Assembly (NCBI GenBank): GCA_030849465.1
Contig: JARVLF010000002.1
Location: 310,001 to 374,000, forward strand
Length of the DNA: 64,000 nt
Origin: Moesziomyces globuligerus
Lineage: Eukaryota; Basidiomycota; Ustilaginomycetes; Ustilaginales; Ustilaginaceae
Direction: 5' to 3'
Of the stretch, positions 48,341 to 57,652 are shown piece after piece. A program made the position numbers and the translations under genes. How positions within the stretch are numbered: the stretch's first letter is position 1; each line of letters starts with the position of its first letter. The notes beneath the pieces were generated by a model, which had not been told where the DNA came from, did not search any database, and saw only the letters and a list, made by a program, of their open reading frames with translations.

Positions 48341-50404
48341 ATGATGAACGCATCGCCCTCCTTCTCCTCCCCTTCCATCCCTCAAGGCTTTTCCGCCACC
48401 TCTTCGCCTCAGCCTCCCTCCTGGAACCCATCCGACGCCACCCACTCGCTCGGCATGTCTCACCCCGGCCTCGATCCTCACTTTGCTTCCGAGCATATCG
48501 GCCCCGCCGCCTTCCAGCCCAGCCTCGATGCTTCCTTTGGCGCATACTTCCACCCCACCGGCATCATGCCCAACCTCCACCACGCTCCCGGTCCCATCCT
48601 CGTGCAGCCTTCCGTGTATGCTCCTCACGACCCCAACTCGTTCTGGAAGCACAACACCCCCAACCACATGGTCAAGATGGAGCCTGGCGCCGACATCTTC
48701 TCGACATCTCAGCTCGCTCCCGAATACGCCGTCCCCGGCTCCCACTCCATGATGGCCACCATGAGCCTCCCCGCCTACACTTCCCACTCCATGGACAGGC
48801 GTTTCACCTACTCGGATGCCGAATCCACCTACTCCGTCCCTTCGCCCAGCTCCACCTCGGATGCATCCACCCGTCCCGGTTGCTCCAAGCGCGGTGCTAA
48901 GCGCAAGCTCCCCACCGACACCTCCGTCGACACGCCCGGCCAAGACTCGGACGCCAGCAAGTCCACCAAGAAGGCTCCTCGCCCATCCGCTCAGCGACGT
49001 CCTCCCCCCTCTGCATCCCACGTCACCGAGGCCGGCAAGCCCTTCCCCGTCATCGACACCTCGGCCAAGCACTCGAGCCTCTTTGTGCCCCCCGACACCT
49101 CGGGCCTTACCAAGCGCGAGGCCCGTCTCGTCAAGAACCGTGCCGCTGCTTTCCTCTCTCGTCAGCGAAAGCGCGAACAGTTTGAAGAGATGGAGGTCAA
49201 GTGCAAGGGTATCTCGATGCTCGTCTGGCGCATGTGGGAGACCATCGCCGGCTCCGATGCTGCCCCCGAACGCCTCGATGCTACCCCGCTCGCCTCCGTC
49301 CTCGCCAACGAAGAACCCATGGCTCGTCTTTGCCTCGAAGAGGTCATTGCCAAGAAGGGCGCCTCCATCGCTCCCACCGCCGACGAAGCCGAAGGAACTC
49401 CCGCCCCCGAGGCTCAGCCCATCCGTCGCCCCTCGACCGGGTCCGCCGCGGTGGCTCACAACGAGACCGAGGCAGCCTCTGCCGAGCTCGAGCGCGTCCG
49501 CTCCGACCTTGCCGCTTCCATGGAGCGAGAGCAGGAGCTGGCTCGCCAGCTCGATGCACTGCGCGCCACTTTGACCTCAACTCAGGTCCCCATGGCCGCC
49601 GACATCGGCGCCGCTGGCTTTGAGTCCATGCATGTCAGCGCCACCAAGTCGGACCTTGCTTCGCGTGTCGCTGCGGCCTCGCAGCCCTTCAAGGCTGTCC
49701 AGGGCGCAGAGCTTCCCCTCTTTGTGCCCGAATCGCCTTTGTCCAAGTACACCATCGCCGATGGGGCTGGCTCGGGCATGATGCTCGACGCAGCTCACGC
49801 TGGCTTCGGCCTGTCCAAGACACCGACTCTGGCCGCCTTCTCGGAGACCGCGCTGCGCCACCGATCAGCGCAGCCCTTCGTCGGGGACAAGTTCGAAGGT
49901 TTTGGCACGGGACTCGGCTTGGACTACAAGTTCCCCACCGCCTCGTTGCCTTCGTCGCCCTCGACAGCGTCTTCCTCGTCGCAGGACAGCCACCTAGCCC
50001 GCCATCTTTCTTTTTCCACCGCCAGCACCACCGCAGCCAAAGCGCCGAGCACCCTGGCCACCGTGCTTCTCCTCGCAGGCATGTCGCTGATGGGTGTCGG
50101 GCCGGTCGAGCCCGAGGCACCGGCAAGCCGAGGAATCCCGACCAACCCTCGCAAGGTCGCCCGCGTTGGCCGAAAGGCGTCCGCGAAGGATGGCGCACTC
50201 GTCTGTGCTGTCCAGGCGCCGCCTCGCGACACGGATGGGCAGCCTTCGTCGCACCTTTCTGAGGACGACCTGCTCATGGAGATGGGCCTCGACTCTGCGT
50301 CGATCTCTGAGGCCGAAGACGAGCTTGTCGACGCCGACGTCGCCAAGCACGCTGTCGCTGCTGGCCGAGCGTCTGCACCGGCGAGCGCCTTGCCCTGTGC
50401 CTAA
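48341..50404 (+). CDS. bZIP transcription factor, possibly membrane-tethered
   Basis: A 687-residue protein starting at tandem ATG codons (MMNASPSFSSPS, 48341). The basic region at about 256-285 is KREARLVKNRAAAFLSRQRKRE with the canonical N-x7-R spacing. It resembles ATF6 and plant bZIP17/28 basic regions more than Hac1. The zipper positions are M, I, M and then fail, so the leucine zipper is short and atypical; a second helical segment with regular leucines lies further on (SAELERVRSDLAASMEREQE). Near the C-terminus, about 571-590, is a hydrophobic stretch (STLATVLLLAGMSLMGVG) that could be a membrane helix, leaving about 100 residues after it. The N-terminal third is S/P/H-rich, consistent with an activation region. 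The target pathway is unknown; an ER-stress or lipid-stress role is only a hypothesis. Confidence 0.8.
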   Translation: MMNASPSFSSPSIPQGFSATSSPQPPSWNPSDATHSLGMSHPGLDPHFASEHIGPAAFQPSLDASFGAYFHPTGIMPNLHHAPGPILVQPSVYAPHDPNSFWKHNTPNHMVKMEPGADIFSTSQLAPEYAVPGSHSMMATMSLPAYTSHSMDRRFTYSDAESTYSVPSPSSTSDASTRPGCSKRGAKRKLPTDTSVDTPGQDSDASKSTKKAPRPSAQRRPPPSASHVTEAGKPFPVIDTSAKHSSLFVPPDTSGLTKREARLVKNRAAAFLSRQRKREQFEEMEVKCKGISMLVWRMWETIAGSDAAPERLDATPLASVLANEEPMARLCLEEVIAKKGASIAPTADEAEGTPAPEAQPIRRPSTGSAAVAHNETEAASAELERVRSDLAASMEREQELARQLDALRATLTSTQVPMAADIGAAGFESMHVSATKSDLASRVAAASQPFKAVQGAELPLFVPESPLSKYTIADGAGSGMMLDAAHAGFGLSKTPTLAAFSETALRHRSAQPFVGDKFEGFGTGLGLDYKFPTASLPSSPSTASSSSQDSHLARHLSFSTASTTAAKAPSTLATVLLLAGMSLMGVGPVEPEAPASRGIPTNPRKVARVGRKASAKDGALVCAVQAPPRDTDGQPSSHLSEDDLLMEMGLDSASISEAEDELVDADVAKHAVAAGRASAPASALPCA

Positions 50405-51279
50405 GCGGCGCAGCGACTCATGTCCTCCCTTTACGACCCTGGGCGAATGGCTCCGGTCCTCCGCCATGCCCCTAACGACAGAAGCTCCCTTCGCACGACC
50501 AAGATCCTGTGTATCATGATCCTTGCATCTCTTCCCGCCCTTACGTCCTCGTTACACTTGTTTTCCCGGAACTGTATTCTTGTCCAACCCTCCGCTCCCA
50601 CAACCTTGCATACACGCACCGAGCATGTTGCTTCGCTTCGCCGTGCGTTCTAGTCACGCACGCGCCCGCGAGCGCGCCTCGTATCTTTCTTGGCTTCTCC
50701 GCAGAGCTGGTTTCTTCGGCGGCACAAGGTGGATGCGAGCGTTTGCGCGTCGGGCCTTTTTCCACGCATCTCTCTGGCTTCTTCTTTTTTGATTCGACTT
50801 CGCCTCTTGGACGCGGGGTTTGCGATCCCTCTGCAGCGTGGTCTTGTTGGGCCTTGCTGTGTTGAACGGCGTCCGCAACTCGTAGCCTTTGTTTGCCTCT
50901 TTGTTCCATGTCTTTCTCACTTCTGTACATGATTCGATTCCTCTTCTCTCTCGATCTTGGATCTTGGACGTGTGGTGTTCGGTCTGGCTTGTTGCGAGTC
51001 ATGAGTGAACAGGGGCAGATGTGTGTCGATGAGATCGGAGGAGGGGTCGGAGGGGGAGAGCAAGCACGAGCAGAATCCTAAGCGAGGCTTGTGCGTGGCT
51101 TCAGGCTGCAGATCGGGCAGGGGAGGTTTTGCACTGGACCATGACAGGGGATCGACAAGATCACATCACGGCGTCAAATTTCATTCAGACCAAGTTGGTT
51201 GAAAGCTTGACGTGGAAGCATTGGACGCATTGGATTGCAAGGCCCGAGGGAATGCTCACCGACGGACGTGGAAAGTGGT
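50405..51279. other. Intergenic between convergent bZIP and USO1 genes
   Basis: The 3' regions of both genes, with T-rich stretches typical of fungal 3' ends. No gene seen. Confidence 0.6.
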
Positions 51280-54200
51280 CTATTCTACATCATCATCGTC
51301 GTCATCATCATCGTCATCTTCGTCGTCGCTGACCTCTTCGCCCTTTGCCTTGAGCGTTGCCTTGTCCTTCTTGCGCTTCTGCGTCAGCTCCTCGAGGAGC
51401 ACGAGCAGATCCTCGTTCTCCTTTGCAATCTCGTCCTTCTCCCTCTGCAACTTTTCCACCTCCTCGGCCCCTCCTCCCTTCTTGCCCTTCTTGGCCCCTT
51501 CCGAGAGCGACTTGATCTTGGCCTCGAGCTCGCTCTTGTCCTTACCCAGCTGCTCCGCTTGTTCCGCCTTGGCCTTGAGCTGCTCCACTTCCCCAGCCGA
51601 GGTCTCCAGCGCTTTGACTTTGGCCTCGAGCGCCGCCTTGTCCTTGCCCAGCTGATCCACCTGCTTTGCCTTGCTCTCCAACTGCTTGACCTCCTTGTTC
51701 GCCTTCTCCAACTCTTTGACCTTGCCCTCCAGCGCCGCCTTGTCCTTCTCAATCTTGCCCAGACCCGCAAGCTTCTTCTCCAACTCGCCCTTCTCCTTGT
51801 CCACCTTGGCCAGACCCGCCAGCTTCTTCTCCAGCTCCGCCTTGTCCTTCTCCACCTTGGCGAGAGCCGCGAGCTTCTTCTCCAACTCCGCCTTGTCCTT
51901 CTCCACCTTGGCGAGAGCCGCGAGCTTCTTCTCCAACTCCGCCTTCTCCTTGTCCACCTTGGCGAGGCTGGCGAGCTTGCTCTCGAGCTTGGCCTTGTCG
52001 GCCTCGAGCTCGGCGTGCTTCCTGCCGAGCTGCGCCAGCTCGTTGCTGCTGGTCGCGGCGGCAGACTCGCGGTCGCGAGACTGGCTCGCCTCGCTCTCGA
52101 GCTGGGCGACCTTGCGCTCGAGCGCCGTCTTGGCTTCGGCGACGGTCTTGAGCTCGGCGAGTTGCGCCGTCGCCGCTTCGAGCTCGGCCGACACCGGGCC
52201 CAGGCGCGACGCATCGGCCTCGAGTGCCTCCTTGGCCTGCAGCGCCTCGTCGAGCTTCTTCTGCAGCTCCGCCTCCGTCGCTCCCGCAGCAGGCTCAGCA
52301 GAACCGGTAGAGGCGGCCGCAGCTTCGAGCGCCGAGACCTTGTCCTGGAGCGCGATGATCTCGTCGGCGCGCTTGGTGGCCAAGTCGCGGGCCTCGATGA
52401 GATCCTTCATCGCCACACTCCCACCACCACCACCACCGCCTTCCGCGTTGTCACTGGCAGGAGTATCGTCGAGCTTCTTCTTGAGCTCGTCGTACGCCTT
52501 TTGCAGCGCCGCAAACTCCTTCGACGAGGGCTTGCCCGCCGAGACGCGCGCCATCTCCGAGGTGAGCTGGAGCACCTTGGCGTTGGCGCCCTCCTCGCGC
52601 TGCCGGACCTCGTCGAGCTCGCGGGCGACGGCGTCGTGCTTGGTCTGGAGTTCGCCCAGCGCCGTCGCGTGCGCCGTCTTGAGCTGTTCGAGCTCCGTCT
52701 GCGCCGCCTGCAGCTCGGGTGCGTGGGACGAGACGGCGGTCTCGGCGGTCTCGAGCTGCGCCCGCAACTCGGCGACCTGAGCAGCGTGCGCGGCTGTGAG
52801 TTCTTCGATGCGCTTTTCCAGAACCTCGATCTCGCGCGCCTGCTTGGCCACCGTGTCGCGCAGCGCCTCGGCCTGACGCTGCGCATCCAGCAGCTCCGCC
52901 GGCACCGCCGCCTGCGCCGCCGACGACGACGCCGGATCCACCAGGATGGTCCGCGAGATCAGCGTCGAGTTGGCACGCCAGAACTCGACAAACGACCAGT
53001 CGAACCACAGCCCAGCACGACGACGCTTCGACAGGTGACCCAGACCGTTAACCTCGAGATCCTTGTCCTGCGCCTCCTCGTCGGCCTTCTCCTTGTCTTC
53101 CGGCTTGACCGTCTCCGTGTTCGCCGCAGAAGGATCCGATGCTTTGGCAGCAGCAGCTGCAGCCGCGGCGGCGGCGGCGGCTGCACGGGCTTCGGCCTGC
53201 TGCTTGGCGCGCAATTCGTCTGCCTCGGTCTGTTCCTCGACGACGATGAGCTTCTCGAGCACGTCCGGCGTGACCTCTCGGAAGCGCACGTCGTCGGCGA
53301 GTCGGGCGATGCGCACGGCAAACTGGTCCGCGCCGATCCGCGAGTGCAGGATGGGATGCATCGTCGCCCTCGTCACCGCAGCCTTGCCCGGGTCGGTGTC
53401 GAACTCGTACGCCACACCGAGCAGGAAAGCGGCGAGGCCCTGGATGATCGGATCGACGCCCGACGACTGCGCCACCGGCTGGATCACCGCCTGGAGCGTG
53501 GCGGACTCGGAGAGGAAGTCGCGTACGCTCAGCGGCGATTCGTAGAGCCACGTGGAGAGGAGCACGAGGTAGCCTACCATGATCCTCGTCCAGTCGGCCG
53601 CCGAGTACGAGCTCGACGAGACGGTGGCGCCCATCGCCGACGCGCGCTCCTTCCGCACTGCATCGGCGAGCTCGCGCTCCGCCAGCGTCAGATGCCCCAC
53701 GACGACCTGGATGAGCGACGACGGCGCATCGTCATCGTCATCATCGTCGTCGTCTCCCGCGGCCTCCTCGTCGACTTGCGCGTTGCGGGTGATGGTGCCG
53801 TCTGGATCGACGGCGATGGCGCGCGCGGCCTTCTTGGCGGTCTCGCTCGCGCGGACGAGGTAGGAGACGAGCATCGCCGCCACGAGGTGCTTGTACGCAT
53901 CCGCCGCGGCCGAGCTCGCGTGCGTCGACGGATTCTGCAGGATGGCGTCGACGAGCACCTTGCCCGCGGGCCCCGCGGGGGATGCCGTCTGCTCCGACGT
54001 TTCATCCGCACCGGCTGCCATGCCGTTGATGATGGCAAGACGAGCGTCCATGTTATCGGCGACAAAGGCGCGGAAGCAGGCGATGGCTGCCGCCCTCAAC
54101 CCGAGACCTCCCTTGGCGCCGGACGTGCCCATGGCCGTCTCCACGAGGCAGACGACGGCCGGTCTGGGCTCGGCGCGGCTGAAGGAGACCTCCTGACTCG

Positions 54201-55491
54201 GCGGCTGAGCGACCAGCTCTTTTTCGTCCGCCATGGTCTCCTCGGCTGCCGGGGTCGGCGGGGAGACGGCGGTGATGGGCCGGACGAGCAGGGAGGCGAG
54301 AAGGTCCTGATTGGCGCGCGAGGCCTGCATGAGCGACGCGGCTACGTGGAGCGCCTGCGCCTTGAGGCTGGCAGGCGCGGTGGAAGCGAGGCCGAGATCG
54401 AGCAGGCACTTTGTCATACCGCACTGCAAGAGCGCCGCCTGATTAGCCCTTCGGCCCTCGCCCTGGCCTCCAATTAGCAGCGCTGCGATGTCGATCACGA
54501 TCCGGGCATTGGCCACCTTCTGCTGGTCCCAGTCCTGGAAGCAGAAGGCCTCGAGCTGGCGTGCATACTCGTGCTCGGCGTGCTTCGAGGCGAATTCGTT
54601 GTTCGGCGGGCCGGGCGGATAGAAGAGGAGCGGGGCGAGCATGGGGATCGAGAGCGTCTCGCGGAAGTAGTTTTGGTTGGAGACGTTGTAGCGGAGCAGC
54701 GCCTCGAGGCCTTCGAGAGCGTCCTGGACGATGACGCCGCCCTCGACTCTGCCTTCGGCGGCGCAGACGTCGAGGAGTTTCTCGAACGCACCCTCAAAGG
54801 CGACGAGCTTCTGGATGTCGGCGTTGCCGTAGACGAGGTGCGGGAGCAGCAGCAGCGCTTCGTTGCGCACGATCTCGGCCGACGAGCCGGCGCCCTCGGC
54901 GAGGCACTCGAGGATGGCGCCGCATCCGCCGGGAGCGACGAGCACGTGGTCCTGCACCCGGTGTGGTCGGTTGCGCAGTAGCGATCCGAGGAGCTGAAGC
55001 GAAGCAAATCGAGTATAGAACGCTCGATCCGGAGCCAGCAGGGGCAGGAGGCAGTGCAGCGGGCCTGGTTCTTGGAGGAAGCCGTCGGTATGCTGGAGTC
55101 CGGGCGGGGGTCCTTGTTCGTGCTGCTTTCGCCTCGCGGCCTGCTGGTTCTGGCCGGATACGGATGCGGCGGCTTCGGGCGACTGGACCTCGCAAAGGGT
55201 GATGCAGCATTCGATGAGCGCACGCGCCGTCTCTTCGTCCTTGGCATCGCGCTGGAGCGAGACGAGGAGCGCGGACAGCGCGTGCTCGCCGACGGCGCGG
55301 TTGTGATCGCGGCTGAGGCCCTTGAGAGCGAGCACGGCGGCCCTGCGGTCCTCGACGCCGAGGTTGTTGTCGTCGGCTTTGCTCAGACGCTCAGCAAGCG
55401 TCTGGATGGTGCTGATCGCCGACTGGTTGCCGCCACCGGGCTTGGCCAGGTTCGAGTACTGCTGCCGCAAGATGTTAAACCCGTGCAGCAT
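51280..55491 (-). CDS. USO1: Vesicle tethering factor USO1/p115
   Basis: A 1403-residue peripheral Golgi/ER-exit-site tether for COPII vesicles. The globular armadillo-type head occupies roughly 1-640 (start MLHGFNILRQQYSNLAKPGG; QTLAERLSKADDNNLGVEDRR; ALKGLSRDHNRAVGEHAL). The head is followed by a linker, with a K/E/A-rich segment about 760-810. A long parallel coiled coil runs from about 860 to 1385. An acidic tail (SDDEDDDDDDDDDDVE) closes the protein, as in p115/Uso1, where it contacts Golgi partners. The coil includes a near-perfect 17-residue tandem repeat (see separate entry). Start ATG 55491 sits exactly at the conserved N-terminus; no intron needed. Confidence 0.93.
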   Translation of the reverse strand: MLHGFNILRQQYSNLAKPGGGNQSAISTIQTLAERLSKADDNNLGVEDRRAAVLALKGLSRDHNRAVGEHALSALLVSLQRDAKDEETARALIECCITLCEVQSPEAAASVSGQNQQAARRKQHEQGPPPGLQHTDGFLQEPGPLHCLLPLLAPDRAFYTRFASLQLLGSLLRNRPHRVQDHVLVAPGGCGAILECLAEGAGSSAEIVRNEALLLLPHLVYGNADIQKLVAFEGAFEKLLDVCAAEGRVEGGVIVQDALEGLEALLRYNVSNQNYFRETLSIPMLAPLLFYPPGPPNNEFASKHAEHEYARQLEAFCFQDWDQQKVANARIVIDIAALLIGGQGEGRRANQAALLQCGMTKCLLDLGLASTAPASLKAQALHVAASLMQASRANQDLLASLLVRPITAVSPPTPAAEETMADEKELVAQPPSQEVSFSRAEPRPAVVCLVETAMGTSGAKGGLGLRAAAIACFRAFVADNMDARLAIINGMAAGADETSEQTASPAGPAGKVLVDAILQNPSTHASSAAADAYKHLVAAMLVSYLVRASETAKKAARAIAVDPDGTITRNAQVDEEAAGDDDDDDDDDAPSSLIQVVVGHLTLAERELADAVRKERASAMGATVSSSSYSAADWTRIMVGYLVLLSTWLYESPLSVRDFLSESATLQAVIQPVAQSSGVDPIIQGLAAFLLGVAYEFDTDPGKAAVTRATMHPILHSRIGADQFAVRIARLADDVRFREVTPDVLEKLIVVEEQTEADELRAKQQAEARAAAAAAAAAAAAAKASDPSAANTETVKPEDKEKADEEAQDKDLEVNGLGHLSKRRRAGLWFDWSFVEFWRANSTLISRTILVDPASSSAAQAAVPAELLDAQRQAEALRDTVAKQAREIEVLEKRIEELTAAHAAQVAELRAQLETAETAVSSHAPELQAAQTELEQLKTAHATALGELQTKHDAVARELDEVRQREEGANAKVLQLTSEMARVSAGKPSSKEFAALQKAYDELKKKLDDTPASDNAEGGGGGGGSVAMKDLIEARDLATKRADEIIALQDKVSALEAAAASTGSAEPAAGATEAELQKKLDEALQAKEALEADASRLGPVSAELEAATAQLAELKTVAEAKTALERKVAQLESEASQSRDRESAAATSSNELAQLGRKHAELEADKAKLESKLASLAKVDKEKAELEKKLAALAKVEKDKAELEKKLAALAKVEKDKAELEKKLAGLAKVDKEKGELEKKLAGLGKIEKDKAALEGKVKELEKANKEVKQLESKAKQVDQLGKDKAALEAKVKALETSAGEVEQLKAKAEQAEQLGKDKSELEAKIKSLSEGAKKGKKGGGAEEVEKLQREKDEIAKENEDLLVLLEELTQKRKKDKATLKAKGEEVSDDEDDDDDDDDDDVE
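51721..51975 (-). repeat. 51-bp coding tandem repeat in USO1, 5 units
   Basis: Five consecutive 17-residue units of the form LAALAKVEKDKAELEKK (variants LASLAKVDKEK..., LAGLAKVDKEKGE..., LAGLGKIEKDKAALEGK). Two units are almost identical at the DNA level, showing recent duplication. Confidence 0.88.
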
Positions 55492-55995
55492 GGTTGCAAA
55501 GGGGGAGACGCGGCTCCTGCGGCGATAGCGGTGAGGGCGGATGCAGGGGGAGAACGAACTAGCTGTGGTGGTTAAATGATGCTTGACGGTGAGGGCGTGC
55601 GATGCAGTTGGTGAGTGGTTGATGTTGGAGGGGCGAAGGATAGGACGACCTGGCGGGCAAGGGCTGCACAGTGCTTGGTCCACGCGGCAGTCTGCAGTTG
55701 CCGAAAAGTGGCGCGTGCTTCTGGCCCGATTTCCACCGCCTGCGACACGCACGATGCTCACAATCGGGAGATTCAAACCAAAAGAGCTACAAATTCAACC
55801 GAGGCTGCCTCGACAGCGAAACATGGCTTTGACGACATGCCGAGGAGGCAACGAGCGGGGACGGTTACCGGGATGCTATCTACAGACGACGATGATGGGG
55901 AGGCATCATGATACGGGACGGGATGCAAGCAAAAAAGGACAAGGACGACAGGAAAAACGCGCGGGAGGGAATCAAAGGCCGGGCGAGGGCCAGCT
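55492..55995. other. Intergenic between USO1 and the NTF2-like gene
   Basis: Upstream region of USO1 and 3' end of the next minus-strand gene. Nothing else recognised. Confidence 0.55.
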
Positions 55996-56749
55996 CTAGA
56001 AGTCCATGTCCGCGTTGGTTCCGGTGCTATGCGCGGGCGAGCCGGGGATGATGGCTTGCCTGAGACCCGAGCGATTGGCAAAGAGGGCGGTGGGCTTGGC
56101 CTTGAGGTGGTGCTTCTTCTTTGCGAGGTTGAGCTTGGAGGTGACCGGGCTGAGCTGGGCGTCGGTGGGCGAGTAGAAGCTGTTTGCAGCTGCGGCCCTT
56201 GCGGCGAGGGGAGCGGTGGCCTTACGGTGTCCCTCCTCCTCGGTCAGGGACGAGATCTTGCCGTCCTGGGGCTTGCGCTTGAGGACGACGAGCGAGTGCA
56301 CCGTCCTCACCGCCTCTCCGTCGTTCGAGAGGCTGAGCATGTGGTCGAGCACCATGGTGCGGTGCGGGAGCGACTCGGGCGTCACGAGCAGGCGCTGACG
56401 CAGCGTTCGCGTCGAGTAGGCCGAGAGCACCTCGGTGAACTTGGCCCTGATGCCGTTGGGTCCGACGACGACATCGCCCGACGGCAGCGTGAGGATGGCC
56501 TCGTTGGCAAACATGGCGAAGCACGCATCGCTGGGTGTAGCAGAGGTATAGAGCTAGCAAAGAGTGGAAGCGGGGGTCAGTCAAAGACATTCGAGCGCGC
56601 AAAGTGCAAAGATGCAGGACGGAACATACCTCTTCGAGAGCTTGGAGGAGGTCAGCTTCGTCGTCCTTGGGCTGCCTCTCAGGGAGGAGCTTCGAGTGCT
56701 CGGGTGCGAGCCCGGCAGCGTTGAGGCGCGTGTTGGATCCGTGGAACAT
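55996..56749 (-). CDS. Small NTF2-like-fold protein of unknown function
   Basis: Two exons: 56749-56630 (40 codons, MFHGSNTRLNAAGLAPEHSK) and 56553-55996, with a 76-bp intron (GTATGT donor, TTGCTAG acceptor), giving 225 residues. The joined sequence LLQALEE-LYTSATPSDACFAMFANEAILTLP, followed by VVVGPNGIRAKFTEVLSAYS, TMVLDHMLSLSNDGEAVRTVHSLVVLKR, has the helix-helix-strand and long sheet layout of NTF2-like/SnoaL-like domains (about 35-130). The C-terminal about 90 residues are basic and disordered (KLNLAKKKHHLKAK) and end in TGTNADMDF. No catalytic residues can be named. The gene lies between USO1 and a divergent kinase-like gene. The NTF2-like call is inference from pattern; the exon structure is well supported by frame continuity. 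Confidence 0.7.
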
Positions 56750-57652
56750 ACTTGAGGAATTGACGTTCGATTGGTGGTGGCGGTGGGCTGGTGTCGATGC
56801 TGGGGGGCCTGTTGCTGTTGATGGTGGAGTCCGTTGATGGTGGTCGGCGAGTGTCGGTTGCGGAGGACGTTGAGGAGGGATGCTTGAGGAAGGTGGAAGA
56901 GGTTGGTGTTTGAGAAAGGGAGGACGGAGTGCGAGGCGAGCGCAAACAGTTTTATTCCAAGCGCGGGCTCTCGTGTAGAATCTAGGACCAACCAACTCTC
57001 TGACGACGTCTCGAGCGCGAAGAGGGGGATGGACCCTGAAACGGGCGAGCAACTCCCAAAAGAGGCAGCACACACACGACTCGACTCGAGTCGAGTCGAG
57101 TCGACTCGAGCCTGACTGAGGAATCATTTGTGATTAGAGCTGGGATGACCGTGATGTCATGCACGCTGCTGCACAAGCCGAGCAGGCTTGGGCGAGTGTC
57201 AGCTGCCGCTCTTCAGAGCCAAAGATGCAGCGCGGTTGACCCACCTTCTACCCCGGGATGGGCTCATTTCTCGCACGACTCCAGCCAAGCCTCACTCGGC
57301 TCGTAAGCTCATCGCATCGAGCATCCCGGTCCTCAGTAGCAGTGCTCTGCCTCAACATTCCGTAGAGGCTCCGCAAGCACATACGGTCGTCCTTAAAGTC
57401 GACGGCAAAGGCTCGAGGTGTGGGTGAAATGGGCTGTGTGGCACGGCTAGAGGTCCAACACAACACCCAAAAAAGCAAGCGGGGCAGCAGCGCGCGACGC
57501 TGGCTTTCCCGTCACGTGGGCTCGAAGATGTTAGAGCCGCTCGAGGTGCAGATTAAGCATTTTTCCGGCATGTCACTTTCCGCAGAGTCGCATGTGGAGG
57601 ACAAGCTGACACTTGGCACCATGCTTCTCTGGCTCCTGGCTATCATGGCAAG
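56750..57652. promoter_or_regulatory. Divergent promoter region, NTF2-like / kinase-like genes
   Basis: About 900 bp between two divergent starts. It contains a palindromic TCGAG/CTCGA tandem at 57077-57110, able to form a hairpin. No other site claimed. Confidence 0.5.
57077..57110. repeat. Palindromic GACTCGA/TCGAGTC repeat
   Basis: CGACTCGACTCGAGTCGAGT then CGAGTCGACTCGAG: self-complementary tandem of a 5-bp unit, likely cruciform-prone. Confidence 0.85.

Noticed and set aside
51235..54477. 1080-codon plus-strand frame over USO1
   Set aside because: Antisense of the repetitive coiled coil (L/R/E-rich).
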